Positions 5,338 to 8,597 of a stretch of DNA of 8,597 nt are shown here, in pieces (positions within the stretch are counted from its first letter, which is position 1; every line of letters starts with the position of its first letter). Both the position numbers and the translations under genes were made by a program. The stretch comes from Lysobacterales bacterium CG_4_10_14_3_um_filter_64_11 (GTDB taxonomy: Bacteria > Pseudomonadota > Gammaproteobacteria > Xanthomonadales > Xanthomonadaceae): the NCBI GenBank assembly GCA_002782905.1, contig PFJA01000249.1, positions 1-8,597 of the forward strand, written 5' to 3'. The notes beneath the pieces were generated by a model, which saw only the letters and a program-made list of their open reading frames with translations, ran no database searches and had not been told where the DNA came from.

Positions 5338-6717
5338 ATGAACGACCGCCCACTGAACCTCGCCATCTTTGATGTTGGCCTTCTTAAAGCCCCGTTCTTC
5401 CTGGCTCTTGCGCCGCTGCTCGCGCCGGAGATTTGCTGCGTGTACTGGTCGTGTCGGCCGCTAATGCGCGCCTATGCCCGCTCAGCCGGTATCCCGATTC
5501 TGCCCGCCGAACCGGTCGCGCGCGCGCGGACCAATATCGACGACAACAGTCTGCGCGAAGCGATCGGCAGCAAAGATTTGACTATTCACGGCCGACGCAG
5601 CTTGGCCCGACAGCGCCGCCTGTATGCCACGATTGAACAATTTCTCGACCAGAACGCCATCGACGCACTGCTGGTATGGAACGGCTCGAATCGGCGACTG
5701 TCGATGGCAATCCACGCCGCGCGTCGACGCGGCCTGGCGGTGATCCATACCGAGCACGGCTACTTCCCCGGCACCATGCAGATCGATCTTGACGGCGTGA
5801 ACGCGGCCTCATCGTTGGCTCGATTGATTCGCGCAGGCTTCGCGCGCAGACCGCCGGACCCTGCGCTGGATACCAGACTCGACGCAATGATCGCTGCACT
5901 GCGCGGCGATACGCCGACCCGGGCGGCAAGCCATCAAGTACCACAACGGTTTCTCGAACGACGCGATGCCCGCTGGATGCACACGCTGCTCTATCAGCTG
6001 CGGCCGCTCGGACTCGGCAAGCCGCTGCTGCCAAGCTACACCGACCCGGCGCTACCGCCGGATGGCTTCGTGTTCTACCCGTTGCAAGTCGTCCACGACT
6101 CGCAGTTGCTGCTGCACTCTCCGGTCTGGGGCAACGACCACGGCCGAGTGATTGCCGCGCTGCGTGATCGGCTTGCCGCGATGCGCCCGCCGAGGTCGCT
6201 GGTCGTCAAGTTCCACCCGCACGAGAGCCGGATTACGCAGATTCGACTCGATGCGCTGCGTCGCCGGTTTCCTGATGTGACGTTCATCCGCCAACGGCCG
6301 GCGACCGATCTGATCCGCCGTGCCGCTGTCGTGGTCACCATCAACTCAAGCGTGGGTTTCGAGGCATTGGTACTCGACAAGCCGCTGGTCGTGCTGGGCC
6401 AGGCATTCTACGGTGTGCCAGCATTGACCGAGGTGGTGATTGCTGAGCACGAACTCGGCGATGCGCTGCATCGTGCCCTGACTCGGCCGGTTCCGAGCGC
6501 CGATCGCCGCGCCGTGCTTCGCGCCTGTCTGGCCGATCACTTTGCCGCCGGCAGCTATTGGGATCATGGCGAAGCCAGCCTGAGCGCCGTTGCCGAGCGC
6601 ATTCGCGCCTTGCTCGCGGATCACCCGCTACTGCGGCTTCTGCAGGCGCCTCTCGCGCCCAAGACCGGGCTCGTCCAACAGACGGCTCAGACGGTGTCTG
6701 CGCACGATCAAACCTGA
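5338..6717 (+). CDS. KpsS/KpsC-like capsule polysaccharide glycosyltransferase
   Basis: A 459-aa cytoplasmic protein resembling the Capsule_synth family (PF05159) of KpsS and KpsC. In group 2 capsule systems those enzymes add beta-Kdo residues to lyso-phosphatidylglycerol, making the lipid anchor for capsule export. Motifs are NGSNRRLSMAIHAARRRGL (115-133), THEHGYFPG-type TEHGYFPGTMQIDLDGVN (138-155), FYPLQVVHDSQLLLHSP (246-262), KFHPHE (291-296) and TINSSVGFEAL (334-344). The last three are the usual sugar-nucleotide-binding half. No membrane segment or signal peptide is seen. It stands alone: no kpsCDEMTU-type genes are near, gene debris lies before it and a receptor fragment 13 bp after its stop. 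Family similarity starts almost at residue 6, supporting ATG 5338, though no good Shine-Dalgarno precedes it. The frame is intact. It could instead transfer another sugar in LPS or exopolysaccharide synthesis. Confidence 0.85.
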   Translation: MNDRPLNLAIFDVGLLKAPFFLALAPLLAPEICCVYWSCRPLMRAYARSAGIPILPAEPVARARTNIDDNSLREAIGSKDLTIHGRRSLARQRRLYATIEQFLDQNAIDALLVWNGSNRRLSMAIHAARRRGLAVIHTEHGYFPGTMQIDLDGVNAASSLARLIRAGFARRPPDPALDTRLDAMIAALRGDTPTRAASHQVPQRFLERRDARWMHTLLYQLRPLGLGKPLLPSYTDPALPPDGFVFYPLQVVHDSQLLLHSPVWGNDHGRVIAALRDRLAAMRPPRSLVVKFHPHESRITQIRLDALRRRFPDVTFIRQRPATDLIRRAAVVVTINSSVGFEALVLDKPLVVLGQAFYGVPALTEVVIAEHELGDALHRALTRPVPSADRRAVLRACLADHFAAGSYWDHGEASLSAVAERIRALLADHPLLRLLQAPLAPKTGLVQQTAQTVSAHDQT

Positions 6718-6729
6718 TTCGTTAAGCGG

Positions 6730-6931
6730 CGGCGTAGTGCGCCTGCCCGGCTACACTGTGGTCAATATCGGCAGCAGCGTAACCATCGGCAAACTCGAAG
6801 TGCAGGGCTTCATCAACAACCTGTTCAACGAGCGCTACTTCCGCGCCAATGCCTCCGCTCTGTTCGGCTCCAACCTGGTGCTGCCCGAGCGCCCGCGCAG
6901 TTGGACCCTGCGCTTGCGGTATCGGTTTTGA
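6730..6931 (+). pseudogene. Truncated second TonB receptor: C-terminal 66 codons only
   Basis: This is copy B of the 3' end of the receptor gene at 2001-4409. Its frame reads VVRLPGYTVVNIGSSVTIGK, continues through FINNLFNERYFRANASAL and ends LRLRYRF with TGA at 6929-6931. It covers only the last three or so beta-strands and has no start codon or plug, so it cannot be a working receptor. In-frame extension upstream only runs through the wrong frame of the capsule gene. Of 10 changed codons 7 are silent; the three replacements are Ala to Val, Leu to Ile and Asp to Ala. That pattern suggests copy B diverged while still part of a functional paralogue and was truncated later. Together with copy A it forms a 203-bp direct repeat (6730-6932). 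Confidence 0.92.
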
Positions 6932-6940
6932 GCGCTGTAC

Positions 6941-6983
6941 GCGGCGCATCCACGCCGCTGGACATCTGTAGCCACCGGGCTAC
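6941..6983. terminator. Paired hairpins between convergent genes
   Basis: Two short perfect stems lie in the 61-bp gap between the receptor fragment and the convergent secreted-protein gene: GCGGCG/CGCCGC (6941-6946, 6953-6958) and GTAGCC/GGCTAC (6968-6973, 6978-6983, 4-base loop). Neither is followed by a T tract on either strand, so a bidirectional terminator role is only a guess from position. Confidence 0.35.
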
Positions 6984-6992
6984 GAACACAGT

Positions 6993-7646
6993 TCACGAAC
7001 CGCGGTTGCGACAGGTTGGACCATATGCCTCTTCGTATGGTCTGTTGAAGCAAACCACGAGCGCGTCGACAACCTCGATGTTGGGCGGCCACCGAAACCT
7101 TACCGGTGGCTGCCCCGCTGGGGCGCGGAACTCAACGTAACCATCATTCAATGGGGGAAAGCCCGCGCCAATCGGATATTTGATGGCGGTGAGGTGCTGC
7201 CTTGCAGCCAACAACACCGCCTTGTCGTGCCGCAGGAATGCAACCGTCGCATCCACGTAGTGGTTCCAGCCGGTGAGGTCTTGATCTTCCGGCTTCCTTG
7301 CACTTTCGAGAAGCGGGATGGCATCGGCATACTCGCCAGCAGACGCAAGCGCTTGCCCTTCATGCCATGCCAGCATGGGGTCGGAGCCAGGATGCGCGGC
7401 CCGGTAGGCAGCAAGCAGACCCGCGGCGGCGCGTTCGCACCCGGAAATCTTTGCTACGGCTCGCCAGCCACCACCGCCATTCGCCAGATTCTGGTCAAAC
7501 GCGTTCTCACTGAGGGAGAGCATCGCTTCCTTGTCGTAAGCGCACGGGTCGACGGCCTCGGCAGCGACCGGGGCCAGTATCACAATCAAGGCAACAAGAC
7601 TGGCAGCGATTCTATTCAGGTGGGCACCTAAGGAAATTCTGAACAA
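6993..7646 (-). CDS. Secreted hypothetical protein (helical-repeat-like), start uncertain
   Basis: About 208-217 aa. NRIAASLVALIVILAPVAAEA is an export signal, with predicted cleavage AEA|VDPC. The mature part has helical pairs such as MLAWHEGQALASAGEYADAI and GWNHYVDATVAFLRHDKAVL, which look TPR/Sel1-like, and four Cys that could form two disulfides. From memory, similar unnamed proteins occur in Lysobacterales; no function is known to me. The start is unclear. The open frame begins at ATG 7721 inside a repeat element, giving an implausible N-terminus before the signal. TTG 7646 (used here) lies in the element's end. CTG 7619, with AGGTG five bases before it, would give the ideal signal peptide but needs a rare start codon. 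The original ATG may have been lost by mutation or by insertion of the element. Confidence 0.7.
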   Translation of the reverse strand: MFRISLGAHLNRIAASLVALIVILAPVAAEAVDPCAYDKEAMLSLSENAFDQNLANGGGGWRAVAKISGCERAAAGLLAAYRAAHPGSDPMLAWHEGQALASAGEYADAIPLLESARKPEDQDLTGWNHYVDATVAFLRHDKAVLLAARQHLTAIKYPIGAGFPPLNDGYVEFRAPAGQPPVRFRWPPNIEVVDALVVCFNRPYEEAYGPTCRNRGS

Positions 7647-7756
7647 GCCCCGTCCGGCGTCGTTGCGAGCGCAGCGAGGCAATCCAGCGTCTTGATTCTC
7701 TGAGCATTTCTGGATTGCCACGTCGCTTCTCTCCTCGCAACGACAGCTTATTCAGA
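7638..7756. repeat. MITE-like long palindromic element
   Basis: A nested imperfect palindrome of about 119 bp. Outer arms TCTGAACAAGC (7638-7648) and GCTTATTCAGA (7746-7756) match at 10 of 11 positions. The middle arms GTCGTTGCGAG (7659-7669) and CTCGCAACGAC (7734-7744) match perfectly, as do the inner arms GGCAATCCAG (7678-7687) and CTGGATTGCC (7710-7719). The core belongs to the widespread 'TTGCGAGCGCAGCGAGGCAATCC' class of dispersed bacterial palindromes. There is no transposase, so movement would need help in trans. It overlaps the 5' end of the secreted-protein gene. Confidence 0.75.
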
Positions 7757-7821
7757 GCACCCCTGACGAAGCGATAGAAAAGCCCCCCGAGTCTGCTGCA
7801 ACGGCGGCCAGCGGACAAGGG

Positions 7822-7900
7822 GTGTGAATATCGGACATCTGTGGATATCGTGTGGATATCGGACATCCACCCATGCGGGTACTGCGTATATTGGGCATCC
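7822..7900. repeat. Iteron-like direct repeats upstream of the vapB antitoxin gene
   Basis: GTGTGAATATCGGACATC (7822-7839) recurs as GTGTGGATATCGGACATC (7850-7867), 17 of 18 bases, at a 28-bp spacing. A weaker third copy, ATATTGGGCATCC, lies at 7888-7900. An extra GGATATC (7843-7849) sits between the first two. No gene covers this stretch. Regularly spaced repeats of this size often bind a protein, but which one is unknown here. Confidence 0.6.
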
Positions 7901-7958
7901 AATCTCTCAGGTGCCTGGCGCTTCGGCTCTTGGTCTGCTCGCGTGGGCACGAAAGATC

Positions 7959-7978
7959 GCATCATTTGATGCTACATT
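7959..7978 (+). promoter_or_regulatory. Candidate vapB promoter with palindromic operator
   Basis: GCATCA-TT-TGATGC (7959-7972) is a 6-bp inverted repeat directly touching TACATT (7973-7978), a possible -10 box with 4 of 6 matches. Transcription would begin near 7985, some 28 bases before vapB. VapB antitoxins typically autorepress through palindromes overlapping their promoter, so this is the natural candidate operator. No good -35 is seen. Confidence 0.4.
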
Positions 7979-8012
7979 CGTCACAGCCAGATGCCGCCAC
8001 TGGATGACAATC

Positions 8013-8228
8013 ATGCGCACCACGCTCGCCTTGGACGATGAATTGGTCAGCAAAGCCCAGCAGTTCACCGGCCTGAAAGAAAAATCGGCCTTGGTCCGTG
8101 AAGCCCTGCGCGCCTTGATCGAACGTGAAAGCGCCGGTCGCCTCGCGCGTCTGGGTGGCAGCGAGCCCGAGCTGAAGCCGATACCTCGATCTGGATCGAT
8201 CACCTGCGTGCCGGCGACGGCGCGCTGA
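8013..8228 (+). CDS. vapB: VapB-type antitoxin (DUF2191-like), C-terminus altered
   Basis: A 71-aa protein that in an intact locus would bind and neutralise a VapC ribonuclease and repress its own operon. MRTTLALDDELVSKAQQFTG followed by LKEKSALVREALRALIERES is the ribbon-helix-helix plus toxin-contact helix of the VapB/DUF2191 family, and ARLGGSEPELKPIP is the usual tail. The last residues, about RSGSITCVPATAR, come from vapC sequence read in another frame, so the native terminus was replaced by a deletion at the vapB/vapC junction. ATG 8013 is chosen because family homology begins there; ATG 8004 would add MTI. The GGA at 8002-8004 is a poor Shine-Dalgarno. The DNA-binding part is complete, so it may persist as an orphan antitoxin or regulator. 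Confidence 0.85.
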   Translation: MRTTLALDDELVSKAQQFTGLKEKSALVREALRALIERESAGRLARLGGSEPELKPIPRSGSITCVPATAR

Positions 8229-8545
8229 CGCGCCTGCTCGAAACCGGCCAAGTGCTGGCGCATCCTTTCGTGATTGGTGAATTGGCACTCGGCCATCTGC
8301 AACAACGTCAAGCGATACTGGATGCTCTGCACAACCTGCCTCAGGCAACCGTTTCCACCGATGCCGAAGTGCTGGCGTTCATCGACCGGCATCGGTTGAC
8401 CGGGCTGGACATCGGTTATGTGGACGTGCATCTGCTCGCAAGCGTTCAAATGACCCCGTGAGCCCGGTTGTGGACACGCGACAAGCGCCTGCATGCCGTC
8501 GCTGCCAAGCATCAATGGGCGGCAGCGCTTGGCGAAATCAGCTAA
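8180..8545 (+). pseudogene. vapC: VapC PIN-domain toxin, broken twice
   Basis: Frame from 8180 reads DTSIWIDHLRAGDGALTRLL, then HPFVIGELALGHLQQRQAIL, then IDRHRLTGLDIGYVDVHLLA. That is a PIN-domain ribonuclease of the VapC family. The usual first residues (such as MILV) before the metal-binding DTS are missing and no start codon precedes them in frame; the first in-frame start is GTG 8252, past the first catalytic Asp. After VQMTP an in-frame TGA (8459-8461) interrupts, yet the same frame resumes at once with ARLWTRDKRLHAVAAKHQWA and ends at TAA 8543-8545. Relatives have Gly at that point, so a single G-to-T change (GGA to TGA) explains the stop. The last conserved Asp (WTRDKRL) lies beyond it. 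No active toxin can be expected. Confidence 0.9.
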
Positions 8546-8597
8546 CCGCACCTTGCAGCCACACCAGCCCCCCCCGAGCGCTCATGCGCTGCGCGCT

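Noticed and set aside
4433..6719. 9-bp match AACCTGATT at 4433-4441 and 6711-6719, as a possible target-site duplication around the capsule gene
   Set aside because: Many 9-base matches are expected by chance in 8.6 kb, and there are no terminal inverted repeats or transposase at these points.
6590..6929. 113-aa frame that would fuse the end of the capsule gene region to the receptor fragment
   Set aside because: Its first half is the wrong frame of the capsule gene; only the last 66 codons are receptor sequence.
7907..8551. 214-aa minus-strand frame across the vapBC locus
   Set aside because: Antisense shadow; the plus strand shows clear VapB and VapC motifs.
8577..8590. AGCGC/GCGCT inverted repeat at the right edge
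   Set aside because: A 5-bp stem in very GC-rich DNA at the window end; no supporting T tract or repeat copy.

Overview
The window is GC-rich bacterial chromosome. The left end carries the order lptM-dapF-DUF484 on the minus strand, an arrangement typical of gammaproteobacteria. Together with a TonB-dependent receptor, a conserved two-membrane-segment protein and dispersed palindromic repeats, this suggests a gammaproteobacterium, most likely of the Lysobacterales/Xanthomonadales. That placement is inferred from gene content and recall of the families; no search was run. I see no tRNA, rRNA, CRISPR array or complete insertion sequence.

Region 1 (1-4409) is orderly. A minus-strand operon runs lptM (38-aa lipoprotein, LPS assembly) > dapF (diaminopimelate epimerase) > DUF484 gene (cut by the window edge), and both junctions overlap by 1-4 bases. 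Divergent from it are a small inner-membrane protein (1294-1932) and a large TonB-dependent receptor (2001-4409) that carries a canonical EF-hand-type calcium loop.

Region 2 (4410-6992) is a scrambled segment. It holds hairpin repeats, a 45-residue stump of a PhzF-family gene, a C-terminal stump of a carbon-nitrogen hydrolase, a complete stand-alone KpsS/KpsC-like capsule glycosyltransferase gene (5338-6717), and then a 203-bp second copy of the 3' end of the TonB receptor gene. The two receptor ends are direct repeats 2,522 bp apart that bracket the capsule gene and the gene debris. The simplest reading is a former tandem pair of receptor genes whose second member lost its 5' part when foreign or rearranged DNA came in.

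Region 3 (6993-8597) holds a minus-strand secreted protein of unknown function. Its apparent start lies at the edge of, or inside, a ~119-bp MITE-like palindrome. Next come iteron-like direct repeats, then a vapBC toxin-antitoxin locus. The antitoxin is nearly complete, but the toxin has lost its start codon through a deletion at the vapB/vapC junction and also carries an in-frame stop before its last conserved Asp motif.

The most notable observations are the decayed vapBC locus with an apparently surviving antitoxin, the receptor-end repeats around an orphan capsule gene, and the repeat-rich DNA at the gene breakpoints. I did not find convincing evidence of a wholly new multi-gene system.
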